Part shown: positions 36,641-47,449 of the stretch, piece after piece | Position numbering within the stretch: position 1 is the stretch's first letter | How the letters are laid out: every line of letters begins with the position of its first letter | NCBI GenBank assembly: GCA_963169105.1 | Contig: OY720641.1 | Coordinates: 4,417,258 to 4,481,257, forward strand | Direction of reading: 5' to 3' | DNA length: 64,000 bases | Origin: Ceriagrion tenellum | Lineage: Eukaryota; Arthropoda; Insecta; Odonata; Coenagrionidae | Made by a program: the position numbers and the translations under genes | The notes under the pieces: generated by a model | Databases searched by the model: none | What the model was told of the DNA's origin: nothing | Seen by the model: the letters and a program-made list of their open reading frames with translations, nothing else

Positions 36641-37606
36641 TCAAAAAGAAGTCAAATTATTAGTTTAAGAGAAGTTGAGAAGCTTGGTTTAAATCTCTCT
36701 GTTTAAATCTACTCCGTGCTTTGTTCAAGGAGGTGAAAATCTTCTGGGAATAACTAGCCGTAGAATGCCTACGACGCTTTGGAAACAATCCGCCCTTCGT
36801 TGATTTTTCACTTTTTCGCTAGAGGACGTATTATGGAGGCACCGGTAAACACTTCGAATCATCCATCTTACACGTTCCGTTTCTAGAATGTGATTGATGG
36901 AAGTGGTGTTTAGTTACCGACGTGACGAAAGTGGGTGGATGAATATGTCGTATCCTCAACACGGAATTGGCAGGCACTCGACGACACGTGTCTTGAGTCG
37001 GAAATGGAGACATAGTAGGTACTCAACAGTAAACATGTTTATTTTTGAACAATTTTGCTACTTGTTATTAAAATGGTAGCGCAGATTTGATTAGTGTTGA
37101 AACATCTCATCGCGTCCCACGTTTGGATTCTGGGAGTGGTTTAGATGATCGAGAGAAGGCCCTGTCCTTGGATGTAACGTAAAGATCACTTTAAATTCTG
37201 CGAGTACTCCGTTCCTCTTGCTGATACTTTACCTGTGGATAGCACCTGAGTAGTAGGCGTATTTCAGCGCGAGTTTTTCCGCCACCATTCCTCAACTCCA
37301 AAAACAATCATTGCCAATCTTTCCCATCTGTCCTTAACGGCACAATCAACTTCAGTTGTTGTTTATGTCTCCAAAGATGTCAGCCGAATGGTTGGAATCA
37401 AGGATGAGGAAGGGTATGTGGTGTTCATGAAGAGGTTGGATCTGTACGGATTTTGGGAGTTATAACTTACCTCTATGGACGCTAGACCAACCGCTGTCAC
37501 ATTTGCTGCTCTCCTTGATACATAGCTAAAACCATACGGAGAAAAGAAAACATCAGAAAGCTGAAAGAGATTTCCCGTCAATTGTAAAGATCTTGGATTT
37601 ATTTAT
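36641..37606. other. Unassigned sequence
   Basis: Opposing short frames (60-72 codons) and no recognisable repeat or gene. Confidence 0.35.
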
Positions 37607-37885
37607 AACAAATTTGTTCATTCACCAAACTTTTACAATACCACGTTATTAAATAAAACAGACACAACCCGGGTTTCGATGAATGATTGTCACTGTAGTC
37701 AACAAAACTTTGTGTCTTCCTTGTCGATATCGACCTTCCACGTAGTGAAAACTTTACAATTTGAATCTAATGATTGTCTTCCTCAGATTCGAATGCTGGT
37801 CTACTCCATTGATTGAAACTCGGGTCGTGTACGTTTCATTTAATTACGTGGTATTGTGAAAGTTTTGTGATTAAAAAATTTGTTA
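37607..37885. repeat. Fold-back element with arms of about 85-95 bp
   Basis: The reverse complement of 37607-37700 (gaaacccgggttgtgtctgt.., aacgtggtattgtaaaagtt) aligns with 37801-37885 (gaaactcgggtcgtgtacgt.., tacgtggtattgtgaaagtt). Both arms carry GAAA followed by CYCGGG and TY, the 3' half of the hammerhead layout at 6140-6151, and the gtgt that follows also matches. The element is therefore related to 6111-6215. The CUGANGA halves are degraded. The inner 100 bases contain further partial copies (ctgagg, gattcgaat). Confidence 0.6.
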
Positions 37886-38211
37886 TCAATGGGATGTCAC
37901 CAAGTGGCAAATGACAGATTTATTTCTTCGATTATTCATATGGTTAATCATTCGTGCGTTTGTACCATTTCACTGAATATTTATAGCCGTATTTTGAGTA
38001 ATATGGATGATACTTTGATTCAACACATTTTTTCTAAAGTTTAATATTGACGCCGACTAGGTTTTCTCATGATGGCTTTAAACCTCCATTTTTTCTCAAA
38101 ACTGCCTCTCATTTTATTTACCTCTTGTTCTCCTTTTCCTCTCTGCCTCTTTTTGCCCTCAGGTTAGCTGTCTTCCCCCTTCGTCCAATTCTTCCATCAT
38201 CATCATCATAC
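37886..38211. other. Unassigned sequence
   Basis: AT-rich then pyrimidine-rich, ending in a (catcat) microsatellite at about 38195-38210. No gene. Confidence 0.4.
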
Positions 38212-38266
38212 AAGGCCTAGAGAAGGTAAGCCTAAGGTGAACAACCTTAAACCTACTCTAGGCCTT
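38212..38266. repeat. 55-bp imperfect hairpin
   Basis: aaggcctagagNaggt at the left is inverted at the right (acctactctaggcctt), with a further aaggt/acctt pair inside. It lies just after a (cat)n run, a common 3' context of short interspersed repeats. Function unknown. Confidence 0.5.
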
Positions 38267-39814
38267 CATTCTTGGGGTGTATCCGTTGAGACCCACGGCG
38301 AAATAGCCAGTCCTATTCTTCTGATTGAAACTGTTATTCAAATTCATTTCAGCCTTTGCTAATTTGCTTACGTCATTCTACAGTAGAGCTCATTATTTAC
38401 TTCATCACGTGCCGATGCATGCTTGTGAAAACATCTAATTCATTTTAAATCATAATGCATTTTATCATACTCTTTAGCCTTTGTGCCGGAATGTCATGTA
38501 TTTAATTCCTTGCGCATAATTTTGGGAAACGATTGATTTTATCATCCGAAGATAAAGTGAGTATGTACCTCGGAATTGAGCGTAGCTTGCCCCGAAGGAC
38601 TTTCATTGATCATTTAAGTCGGATTTCTCCTTGAAAATTGCTAACACATGGAATGAACACTCATAGTTTAAAGGAATGTTTTTATTTAAGACAAATAATC
38701 GTATTGTCTTGGCTCGTCTCACCCAGCATAGCGCAGTGCTTAGGTACATGTTGCTACATTCCTGCGGCATCGAGTCACAGGATTGCATAATACGCCACGA
38801 TATTGCCTTTGCCAGCATTTCGGGGAAATCAGTTCCATTTATGGCGTATTCAAGCTAATCTAGTACTCCTTTTCAGGAACTAGAAAGACTCCCAAGCTGT
38901 GGTGAATTTTTTGGCTAATATTGGTCCATCTGCTGCATAATGGAAAACCCTTTTCAATGCGTTAGTTCTCCCCACAGCAGGCCTTTAGCAAGAGATGGAT
39001 ATACTTTCGTAAGTCAATGGGTAAATATAATTTGGTTCATTCAAGAGGAATTCGAAAGGAGTATTGGTTAAACAAAGCTGAACAACATGGTTGAGAGGGA
39101 ATTAAATGTAGGAGAGGCAGGGGAAATATGGAATGGAGACTTGTTGAGTAAATTGATCATGTTTCCAACTTGTAAGGTGTGATTGACAGAAACGCTCTGA
39201 GTGGAGAATCCCTATTTTTCAAATAAATCATTTTTTGCCTGAATTAAGTCATTGGAAAATCCATGAAGAATTATGTCATTCTGTTGAAAAAGCTTTATTT
39301 CTCGCCTCTTTTTAACGGGCCAAGGCCTGTGGCCAGCGCCATTCCACATCCTCCGACTAAACATCAGGCAAATAAAAAAAACTCTCTGGCAGCATCTCCA
39401 TTTCGCGTCTCTCATCGGGGCGTTCAAATAGCACCCGTTTTCACCGCCTCAGGGGTGGGAGAGGAAGAGGTCCCACCGGGAAAGCATCGAGTGTATAAGG
39501 AGGGGATCGTACGCCGCAGGAGGTGAAGGAATTCGGAGGTTCCTCTGCATCCCACCGACTAAATATAAGTCTCGCTATCGGTCGCCGATTCATTTGTTTA
39601 TCCTACTCGCTTCAACACCCCCTAGAGGGCCGATTTCGAATGATGGAGCCATCTGCTCTGACTCCTCGTCGGGTAACGTACGCAGCGAAAAGTAAAATTT
39701 TTTTTAAATAAAACGCGGTCCATAGCGGAGAAAAATATTGCCGTGGGGCGTGAAGAATTTGTCCGGCGTCATAGATCATGCATGTGTTGCTGAGAAAAAT
39801 ATTTTTATTTTCTT
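38267..39814. other. Unassigned; CpG-rich 39300-39720
   Basis: No gene recognised. Frames of 60-87 codons in the GC-richer part have no domain. Confidence 0.35.
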
Positions 39815-39925
39815 AATTCCACCGAGGAAAAAATTCGCTCCTTCCCGGAGAATCGAAACCAGATCTCTCGTTATCGCATCGAATGCTTTAGCCAGTAAAG
39901 TTGCCGAGGCGTCCATCTCCCCTGT
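39815..39925 (-). repeat. tRNA-like SINE head, minus strand
   Basis: The minus strand reads aactttactggctaaagcat (A-box-like) then, about 30 bases on, ctggtttcgattctcc (box B-like, 39847-39862). The spacing of the two boxes suits a tRNA-derived pol III promoter. The acceptor stem is not visible, so a SINE remnant is the likely explanation. Confidence 0.45.
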
Positions 39926-40365
39926 TGTTTAGTATTGTTAATGAATAACGTGGCTAGTCCCGATACCCTCATAATAAGCATGTTTATTTTCATTGGAATC
40001 GATACATTTCTAAATTTCCTCAGTTAACTCTTGTCATAAAAACTGAACGCTTTTGACCCACTGTGAATATTTCTGTTGGATTCGATTGATACACATGGTT
40101 GAAAAGAAAACCGCGGAAATTATTTTTACAAATAAGCTATAGCTTCATATTTTTCAAACTATCATTTATTTCCGACTGTGGTCTCAGAATTTGTTGTCAT
40201 TATTCTTCCCATATTATGATCCTTTCAATGTAAAACCTTGCTAAAACCATGGTTGGCTATAAATTTATAGTATGAAGAATACCAGGCTATTTTTTATTGG
40301 CTTAGTTTCACAAAGTTTAGCCTGTATCAACTTATTTGTAGATTTTCGCAGCTCATGCTGTATAT
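39926..40365. other. Unassigned AT-rich sequence
   Basis: Nothing recognised. Confidence 0.4.
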
Positions 40366-40554
40366 CTGGTAATCTTTGGGTTTCTGCGAGTATTTTTTGT
40401 ATTATTCTTGCGACATGATCACCATGCTCTGGTGCCGTTTAAAAAGCTGTTTAAAACAACTGTTTAAAAAGCCCGAAGATGCCGGCAGCAGAGCACGGCG
40501 AAGCTGTTGCAAGAATTATACAAAAAATACTCGCAGAAACCCAAAGATTACCAG
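40366..40554. repeat. Fold-back element with arms of about 73 bp
   Basis: Left arm 40366-40438 (ctggtaatctttgggtttct, gcgagtattttttgta..) is inverted at 40480-40554. The outer 50 bases are nearly identical (one difference) while the inner part is diverged. The right arm contains cgaagatgccggcag..cggcgaagctg, a relative of the CUGAAGAUG-hairpin-GAAR core, with gccg/cggc able to pair. It belongs to the same structural class as the elements at 36452, 37607 and 45314 but has a different sequence. Confidence 0.75.
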
Positions 40555-40648
40555 GTCTGTATCAATTTCTTATAAAATACGCTTTCGTAGTTTCGAACAG
40601 ACAAATATCCGTCCAGAAAGTGATAAATAAATTTGTGGGAGAATTTAA

Positions 40649-40864
40649 AGTGAAATAAATGTATTCATCACAGACTCGTTCTTTTTGGAGCTTGAAAATT
40701 TTTATATGCTGAGCAACGGAAGATTGGCTTGGGAAATTGTCGACGTTTGGCTGTTTGTCTCAGCTGACTACATTGAGGCTGAGCAAGCCGGAGAATCATA
40801 CACCATACTAGAAATAAATTGTCGAAAAAAGGTAAGTGATGGCTTTGAGCCCTCTAAATCATAA
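40649..40864 (+). CDS. Unrecognised open frame with a possible 68-nt exon
   Basis: An open frame of 71 codons without an early ATG. It contains LSNGRLAWEIVDVWLFVSAD followed by YIEAEQAGESYTILEINCRK. Inside it, 40764-40831 is bounded by a pyrimidine-containing acceptor (tgtttgtctcag) and a consensus donor (gtaagtga). Read as an exon, two bases are followed by 22 open codons, ending on a codon boundary. The other two frames are closed. I recognise no domain. The frame is short enough to arise by chance. It follows the fold-back at 40366 by about 100 bases, so it could equally be part of that repeat. Confidence 0.2.
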   Translation, partial: SEINVFITDSFFLELENFYMLSNGRLAWEIVDVWLFVSADYIEAEQAGESYTILEINCRKKVSDGFEPSKS

Positions 40865-41579
40865 GGACGATATCTGCCGAAGACAACTCGGCTGTTTACC
40901 TCTTCACGTGACGGTCGCGGAGTCTTAACCTCTTTTTGAAGATGTCGCATGTGTCACTGCCCCCCTCGGCGCAGAAACAAAAGGCATGCGACAAAGCGAG
41001 CACTGCGTACGTGACTATGTAGGGGGGAGGGCATGACTAAGGGAGGACGAGGGGCAGGGGGTGGAAAGGAGTGGGCAAAGAAGTCAAACTGGCCTCTCAC
41101 CACCGCATCATCATTCCCCAAGTGGCGGTGGACTGGGATACTCCTTTTAAAGAGAAGGGGGAAAATAGAAGAAGAGGAGGAAGGGGAATAAAACAAAACA
41201 ATGAAAAACAAAAGAGGGGTAGGGTATGATTCGCTCACAGCAAGGTCAAGGAGATGCCTTCTCTCTCATTTTTTTTACATCTTCTCCTTCGTTCGCGCCG
41301 AGTGGGGAGTCATCGCCACCGGCGCGCCGGGGTTCCACACCAGGGGGAACCGCCGATCGACAGACCGCATGGGAAAAACTCGCTCACTTGCGGTGCCCGG
41401 TTAATTCCTCACGTCCATCAGGTTGGTCGCCGAGAGTGGGGTCTTGTTCCGCAGGTCGATCATGCCATCGGGCTTACGTGTGTACCCAGCATCCTTCCCT
41501 CCCACCTCACGGAGAAGTTAAAGAGTCGTTCGCCGAGGAGAGAAGGTAACAATGTGTAGGTTCCAGCCGATGTTACTCC
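40865..41579. other. Unassigned; CpG-rich 40950-41550
   Basis: A GC- and CpG-rich patch has overlapping plus-strand frames of 101 and 107 codons and opposing frames, none recognised. It could be a CpG-rich regulatory patch. I see no core promoter that I would defend. Confidence 0.3.
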
Positions 41580-42378
41580 GAAGCACAGCAGCAATGCGCT
41601 TTGATCATGAATTACGAAATATCAACAAATGCACCACAGTTCACTTCCTGCGAAAGTCATCACAAAAATACCATACCTATTATGTGGGTGGAGTAAACAT
41701 AAAATCTTCAAATACAGTAAAATATCTTGGAATTACCTTAACTTCTGATATATCGTGGGGATAACACGTACAGAACATATGTGGCGCAGCATTAAAGAAA
41801 CTAGGTTTTTTTTAAACGTATTATAGAAAGGTCCTCGGATGAAAAAGTCAAAGAGAGATGCTACTTTTCTCTGGTTAGACCACATCTCGAATACGCCACG
41901 ACCATTTGGGACCCTGGTCTAATAGATTTAACAAAAAAATTAATAACATTCAAAGGAAAGCAGCACCCTTCGTTAAAATCTGCTACTAGCGTACATATAG
42001 TGTCTCACAACTTCTAGAGGGATTAAAGTGGAAGACCCTAGAGACTCAGAGGCTACACGCTAGGCTTGGGTTGTTTGATAAATTCTGAACTGATATTTTT
42101 CAGAGCGACGTAGAGAATATTATTATGACTCCTCACTACATCTCTAGGTATGATAGATGCGATTAAATAAGAGAGATACCATGCCTAATAGATAGGTACA
42201 AAACTCGTTCTTTCCGCGAACAATAAGCGACCACAATAAAAGTTGAGATCCACTAAATAACTCCCATAATACATGTCACCATTTCATCTCCAATAACTTA
42301 CACTTTTACACGGCTGGTGACCTAACACCCCCTGCCACACGCCCATGCGGCGGCTCGCAGGGTATTATGTAGATGTAT
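41580..42378 (+). mobile_element. LINE 3' fragment with tail (family 2), best copy
   Basis: The frame carries NKCTTVHF, then NTVKYLGITLTSDISW and, after frameshifts, CGAALKKLGF, RCYFSLVRPHLEYATTIWDP, a QRKAAPFVKI-like segment and KTLETQRLHARLGLFDKF. This is the thumb and post-thumb part of a LINE reverse transcriptase. In-frame stops and indels (for example TAA right after SDISWG, 41762) kill it. The 3' untranslated region ends in ggcggctcgcagggtattat gtagatgta (42349-42377). Reverse-oriented sister at 22421-23080; a shorter relative at 15595. Confidence 0.85.
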
Positions 42379-42478
42379 TCTGAGAGTATTCAAAGCTCTC
42401 GGGTTTCCAACCGAGTGATGGTAGTTTGTGGTGCCGACGTTTCGAAGGTGTACCCTGCCATCGACCTCAGGGTGAATT
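42379..42478 (-). repeat. Short repeat of the GAAACGTCGG class, copy 2
   Basis: On the minus strand: ccctgaggtcgatggcaggg, tacaccttcgaaacgtcggc.. and cggttggaaacccgagagct. Related to 34548-34622. It fills exactly the gap between two LINE 3' fragments. A ctgagg, hairpin (ggcagg/cctt), GAAA, CG, UC order is visible, a degraded hammerhead-like layout. Confidence 0.5.
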
Positions 42479-43190
42479 CACTTTGAAGCTCGAAACCCCA
42501 CTATACACTCTGTTAAAAGAGTACTTCGAAAGTGCGGCGATAAAGTTAGAGAAATCAACTACTTCTCACTTGTTAGACCTCACTTAGAATGCGCTGACAG
42601 TATTTGGGATCCACATGAGGTAGTCTTAAAAACAAAGCTAGAACCCGTGCAGAGAAGATCAGCAAGATGAGTGAAAGGCCGTTATGATAGTCTCGTTAGT
42701 GTTACTGAACTCTTGTAAAAACTAGGATGGGGATCGCTTTCAGACCGTCGTTTGAAAAGTAGAACAATCTTTTAAGTAAATTCGCCACTGATTTATTTTC
42801 AGAAGAAGTTATCAATATCTTACGATCTCCATCATACTATGGTAGATCAGATCATGAGAATAAAATAAGGGGAATAGATTGTAGAGCAGATAGGTTGAAA
42901 ATATCGTTTTTCCCGCGATCGATAAGAGACCATAATGGCTGCGTTGAGACTTAATAGTAAGTTAGTTGACAGGTAGTGTAGCTGATTAATTCATATACCC
43001 CATAATATATCTTTGTAAATCTGCCGAGTAGTGCTAACATCATGTTTTGCATGTTCACTGCGTATCTCTTGTGTCACGTTTACGTAGTTACATTATGGAT
43101 TAGTTTAGTGGTTTCCGTAGCATTTGTAGCATACCCATTATGTGGTACATGTTGGTGAAAGTAAATCCTTACTGTAGCAGAGTTTGCTTT
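42479..43190 (+). mobile_element. LINE 3' fragment, second copy in direct orientation
   Basis: It encodes, with frameshifts, REINYFSLVRPHLECADSIW, DPHEVV, VQRRSAR, VKGRYDSLVSVTELL and KLGWGSLSDRR. These are the same reverse-transcriptase positions as in the preceding copy but clearly another subfamily. The region after the frame (ctgccgagtagtgctaacat, ..gttttgcatgttcactg) matches 29745-30110 on the minus strand. Many stops; inactive. The expected terminal tail is not seen after 43190, so the end may be lost. Confidence 0.75.
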
Positions 43191-44935
43191 ACGAGAGCTT
43201 TACATTTTAAGCGATTTCTGGGAAAGCCTGAAATCTACACTTTTGAGAGTATTTATCTCTCGAGGGTTGTTGAAAGCTGTGGACAGTTCTACTTCTTGCC
43301 AACTTTTCAAAATATGTTGAATTCCATCTTCAAGGCTAAAACACATATGTATTACTCTGTGTAGTGATTATTCGTTATCGGTGATCAAATTCCGAATGTA
43401 ACCATTGATTGTTTTCAGTTCTTCCTCTGCGAGAGCGTGGTACCTGGGATAAATGTTTTCGTTGTAATTTTTTTGGTGTAATTGTAAGCGCAGGATAAAT
43501 CAGCGCCTATTTAATTTAACTTTCCTTTTGCTTCTCTCCTCGATTAGGTGAGTGATAGTTACAGTTATCTTCCTCTTTCCGTTTCGCATTAGAGAGTTTT
43601 CGCTTTCGTCGCGGCGATCATATGGCCCGTCACGTACGCTTGAAAATATAGTCATTACCCATGGTCGATCTTCAATTGTCTCCACGCTTCGGCAGCAATT
43701 TATCCGCCCAAAAAACTCAATTGAAGACATATTTTTTTCCCCCTCACTCTCCATGCTGTGTAAAGAAAAGAAATTCGGCGGGTACATCGTGTAATTCCGT
43801 CGATTTCAGCCAATGCATCCCATTTGAAACTCGTTACCAACAACTTTCACTGTGCCATCATTTATTTCTTACGTCAGTCAGCTGTGCCTTTCATTTTTTT
43901 TCCCTGTCTGAAGTTCATGTGCCCTGCGGTTGAGGAACTAAATTGAATTTCACATTATCGCATGTAGGAAATTAGACGCCGTCGACGGGGTCTAAGCTAG
44001 TTAATTTTTTGCATATTGAAGTGTACGCGATTCTTTTTGTTTGGAGTCACGTTTTTTCCTCAAAAGTAAGGATTGCACTTAGGAATAAAGTGCGTATTCC
44101 ATCCTTCATTGTCATTCATGAATGCTGCGGAAAGTATTTTTACGATAAAAATGAGAAAGTTATGCTACCTTTCTAGTTGTTTAGTCTCCTCGGAAAAAGA
44201 ACTCAGTAACTTTGTATGTCGTTTATTGGATTGTCACAGTGGTTTCCAATGAGCAAAACATGTACTTCATCGGTTACACACCATTAATTCACCCTTAAAA
44301 CTAGCGGCACCATACCAAATGTGTGTCTACATGTATAAATATACACTCACCATGGTCGGTTGACAGATTCTGTTAGATTCGCTTAAAGATATCTCATTAT
44401 CTCAAATGTATGCCTCGCATCCGATATTTATCCTTTAGCAACAATTCGCATCCACTCTCCTTTAAGTGTATTAAATTTTACAGCATTCTTACAAATTTTA
44501 TAATGTGGAATGAAATACAAAACTCATAAATCCTCCGAACAGGACTGCAGTAGGCACCTTGATGGAATTTAGTAAGTTATATAGAGCCATCTCACTCCAA
44601 TTAATTATTATCTATTGTCTATTACAGGCGATCGATTTCAAACCTAGGTGACTCACTCCGTGTGGTATGACAAACTACAGAAGGTAGAGACCATATTGTC
44701 TCCCGCCACATTGCTATGAGAGAGTGGTCGTATAAATGTTCTTATGGCCGATTCAGTTAAAGCAAACATTTTCCTTTGCTGAAAAACTACGAAAGAGTCG
44801 AATAGTTTGCTCATATTTTACATGTTTTTGAATCCTGCATGATAAAATAATTGTTCATTGAATGTGTTCTTCTATTATGTCATTGCTTGAAACTCTATTA
44901 CATATAGCTAATTATATTTTTCTTTTGCTCCGCAG
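43191..44935. other. Unassigned sequence upstream of the candidate exon
   Basis: Frames of 80-95 codons overlap on both strands at 43500-43930 and match nothing. The 44 kb part is AT-rich. No upstream exon for 44936-45017 could be identified. Confidence 0.35.
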
Positions 44936-45017
44936 GTTGGTTTCCATAAGAACTCTTCCCGAATCACATGCACTGATCACATGACTGTAGTTCGTACTCA
45001 TTGTACCGGTTTCTGTG
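44936..45017 (+). CDS. Candidate internal exon, cystine-knot hormone-like
   Basis: An 82-nt segment preceded by a strong acceptor (a run of T and C ending tttgctccgcag) and followed by a consensus donor (gtaagtgc). Only the frame starting at the first base is open: VGFHKNSSRITC, then TDHMTVVRTH, then CTGFC, leaving one G for the next codon. C-x10-C-x-G-x-C is the cysteine pattern at the start of a cystine-knot fold, and NSS could be glycosylated. In insect glycoprotein hormone alpha-2 (thyrostimulin) a V-G pair, nine residues, Cys, nine residues, then C-x-G-F-C is expected, so this is close but has one residue more between the cysteines. The partner of bursicon is another option. No other exon was found. 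A chance match remains possible. Confidence 0.3.
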
Positions 45018-45313
45018 GTAAGTGCACAAATTTAATTATTTCCCGTGCTTCTTGGTGGAAGAATCATGTGAGTCCTATGTGACAATAAACGGGTCGGATA
45101 TTGCTTCCTATAAGCAATTGATCACGGTAATTTTGGTCCTAATTGACCAGTTTTTCGGACTGTTAATTACAATGCCTAATAGTTACCCGCTGTATTTGGT
45201 AAGGAAGGAAGGATAATATTTTTGATAAATGTTTTTTTACAGTGGATGTAATTGCGTATTCAAATATATATTTAAACAAATTCAATTGGTTCAGCCTTAA
45301 CTCTGTCAAACTT
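45018..45313. other. Sequence downstream of the candidate exon
   Basis: AT-rich. An acceptor-like tttttttacag at about 45242 is followed by open codons without cysteines. No continuation exon was recognised. Confidence 0.35.
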
Positions 45314-45500
45314 TTCTAGGATGTTTAGGACCTAACAAAAACTTCAGTAGTTTTACGAAAAATATTTATTGGTCAACCGTTTCCGTCGAATACTCAACAT
45401 CATCCGTTTCTGATGATAGCCGACTATTTGACGAAACCGGGCGTCCAATAAATATTTTACGTAAAAATCACAAGGTTTTTGTTAATTCCTGAACATATCA
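45314..45500. repeat. Fold-back element with arms of about 90 bp
   Basis: The left arm, 45314-45405, is the inverted copy of 45410-45500: the words ccaataaatattttNcgtaaaa, ggtttttgttaNNtcc and gaacat recur in inverted form. The right arm carries CTGATGA (45410-45416), a poorly pairing segment, then GAAA (45433-45436), ccgggcg and TC, the hammerhead-like order. Arm divergence is moderate, so the element is old. A solo relative with gcgaaacgtttcg and gataaatatttt occurs at about 46620-46690. Confidence 0.65.
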
Positions 45501-46062
45501 TTAAACGCATAGATCGAATGCGTCGTTAATTCATCTTTGGTGCAATGAGAGTTCCCCACTTACAAGTTTCTGTCCCACCACTGTGCATTGAGTTCTTTAA
45601 CTCCCTCTCTAATCCCATTTCATCTCCTTGTGAGTCATGAAGGGTGTCGACAAATACGAGCGAATAGGACTCTTCCATCCGTGGAACAGAACTGATAATA
45701 AAATCTGGCTAATTACTCTCCGTCCTTTTTTGCCGATCAACGCATGGTAGTTATGCGTTGTGCGGAAGTGAGAGTCGAGTTGTCATATCCCGTTCTTAGG
45801 TTTTCATGAGCCACTCGTACACGACTCAACCCTTGTAGGCGCCAGTTTTATTTCGGCAACTTCTTATGTCCGTTTTTTTTCTTCTTCTTCCATTCTCCTT
45901 CGTGGAATTGATCGCTGCGATTCCCCTCAAGGAGATTCGTGGGGGAAAAACTGTATTAGCATACTCATTCAATTTTGAAAATTCAGCGTCTGGCCTTGAG
46001 CTGCGTCTGATAAGGTTCGTATCCCAAAGAAAATTATGTATTTGTAACTGTCTTCACCAATT
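45501..46062. other. Unassigned sequence
   Basis: No gene recognised. The frame at 45866-46066 (66 codons) starts in a pyrimidine-rich tract and has no domain. Confidence 0.35.
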
Positions 46063-46165
46063 GTAGTGGCTTGAAAGAGGACGCCCTACATTTATAAAAA
46101 ACATTACAATGAGCTGGCGAATTAAATCTCAGCTGGGTTCGATTCCGGATAGGGCGGAGTGACCG
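46063..46165 (+). repeat. Possible tRNA-like SINE remnant
   Basis: gctgggttcgattccggat (46132-46150) is a good pol III box B, preceded at about 35 bases by gagctggcgaatt, a poor A box. Short and degraded. Confidence 0.3.
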
Positions 46166-47255
46166 AAAAATTTGTTCTCCTCCTCTCATTAGATTACCTT
46201 TTACGCCTATTTTTAGCCCTCGACACCGCGCGGGGTGATTTCTATTCAATCATCCAACTTAAAAGATTTGCATCCTGGGGTTAATGACGGATTTTCCGGT
46301 CGGTAATGGGCACATAGTGGCAAGAAAAGTGTTGGATGCCGCATAACCTGTTTCAGAGGGGAAGAATGAGGTATCGGTCTGTGTATCTGCAAGTTTTGAC
46401 TCCAGAGAGCCCTTGAATAGATGGAATATATGTAGACTAATCGCTTTTTGCTCCAAATATGGAGAGGAACGTATAATATGGCATCCTTAATAAGAAGTGT
46501 TATGTTTTATCTCGCCCTTGAGCTAAGGGGACAACGTTTATCAGTTTCCGAAATTTCCGAATACTGTGGTGCCATATTGTCTTTGTTTGAACTACGATAA
46601 CTTGCTTAATGCGAGGACATTAGCGAAACGTTTCGAGACGATTCATGTTTACCAGGGGATTTTGTGTCCGATAAATATTTTATTCTGATAATCTTCGTAT
46701 CTTAGCTAATTCTGGCTTCGGTCCTCCGCTCATTAACGTAAAATTCTGATTACATTTCATCCTTTCGTATCATCTTTCTCAAATACATCTTATTCCACTT
46801 GCTTCATGCCAATTGATTATTTTCCGTAGTTATATTCTATTTACCCCTTGATTGATTTATAAATACGCGTTCAGTGTGCACAATCGATCAGGGTGCCTTT
46901 TCCCGACCGTATTCACTTCAGACGAACAGTTGAACGCTTTTTGTGACGCCCCTGAAAAAGAGGCTAGAAACAAAACTGGGTAAATACTAAATGAGAACCT
47001 CTCCAAATTTTATTGGAAAAATAATGAAGGGGTAAAAATTATCATTGTTCTGGCTGTGTGAAATTGTGTGAACTTCGCATCCGTCACGTGTACGAAGATT
47101 TGAATCCTGACCCCTTGAGTTCGGAAAATCAATCTCTTAGGTTTTTCCAAAAACCCTATAATGATTTACAAAATCTTGAAATACCCCAATAAAAAATCCA
47201 TTAATTTATTCATTTGCTTATTCATTAACTTATTCATTAATTAGTTTAAAAAGCT
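46166..47255. other. Unassigned; includes a solo fold-back-class relative near 46.6 kb
   Basis: At 46605-46715 the order gcgaggacattagcgaaacgtttcg.., then gataaatatttta, resembles the right arm of the fold-back at 45314. At about 47088-47105 the minus strand has a weak box B-like aggattcaaatctt. No gene recognised. Confidence 0.3.
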
Positions 47256-47350
47256 AATTGTGCGAAATTCCACAAAGGAAAAATCATCCGCCTTGACCGG
47301 GATTCGAATCCGGATCCCACGATTTTTCCTCTGTCGAATTTCGCATAATT
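47256..47350. repeat. 95-bp palindromic element with a pol III box B centre
   Basis: The arms aattgtgcgaaattccacaa..ggaaaaatc (47256-47285) and gatttttcctctgtcgaatt..tcgcataatt (47321-47350) are inverted copies, 27 of 30 positions. The 35-base centre contains cgggattcgaatccgg, which is itself nearly palindromic and satisfies box B (GGTTCGANTCC, here GGATTCGAATCC) on either strand. A tRNA-derived SINE half folded back on itself, or a MITE that captured a box B, are both possible. Confidence 0.55.
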
Positions 47351-47449
47351 GTAAATTGCGAGTGACTCCGTAAGGTTTTATCCGTGGCTAGCCCCTAGTG
47401 ACCCAAAATTGGACAAAAAATCTAGAATTCCCTGCTGAAACATTCCTTA

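Noticed and set aside
46352..46490. Open stretch after a tttcag acceptor that would continue the phase of the candidate hormone exon
   Set aside because: Lacks the adjacent cysteine pair and other cysteines expected of the next cystine-knot exon.
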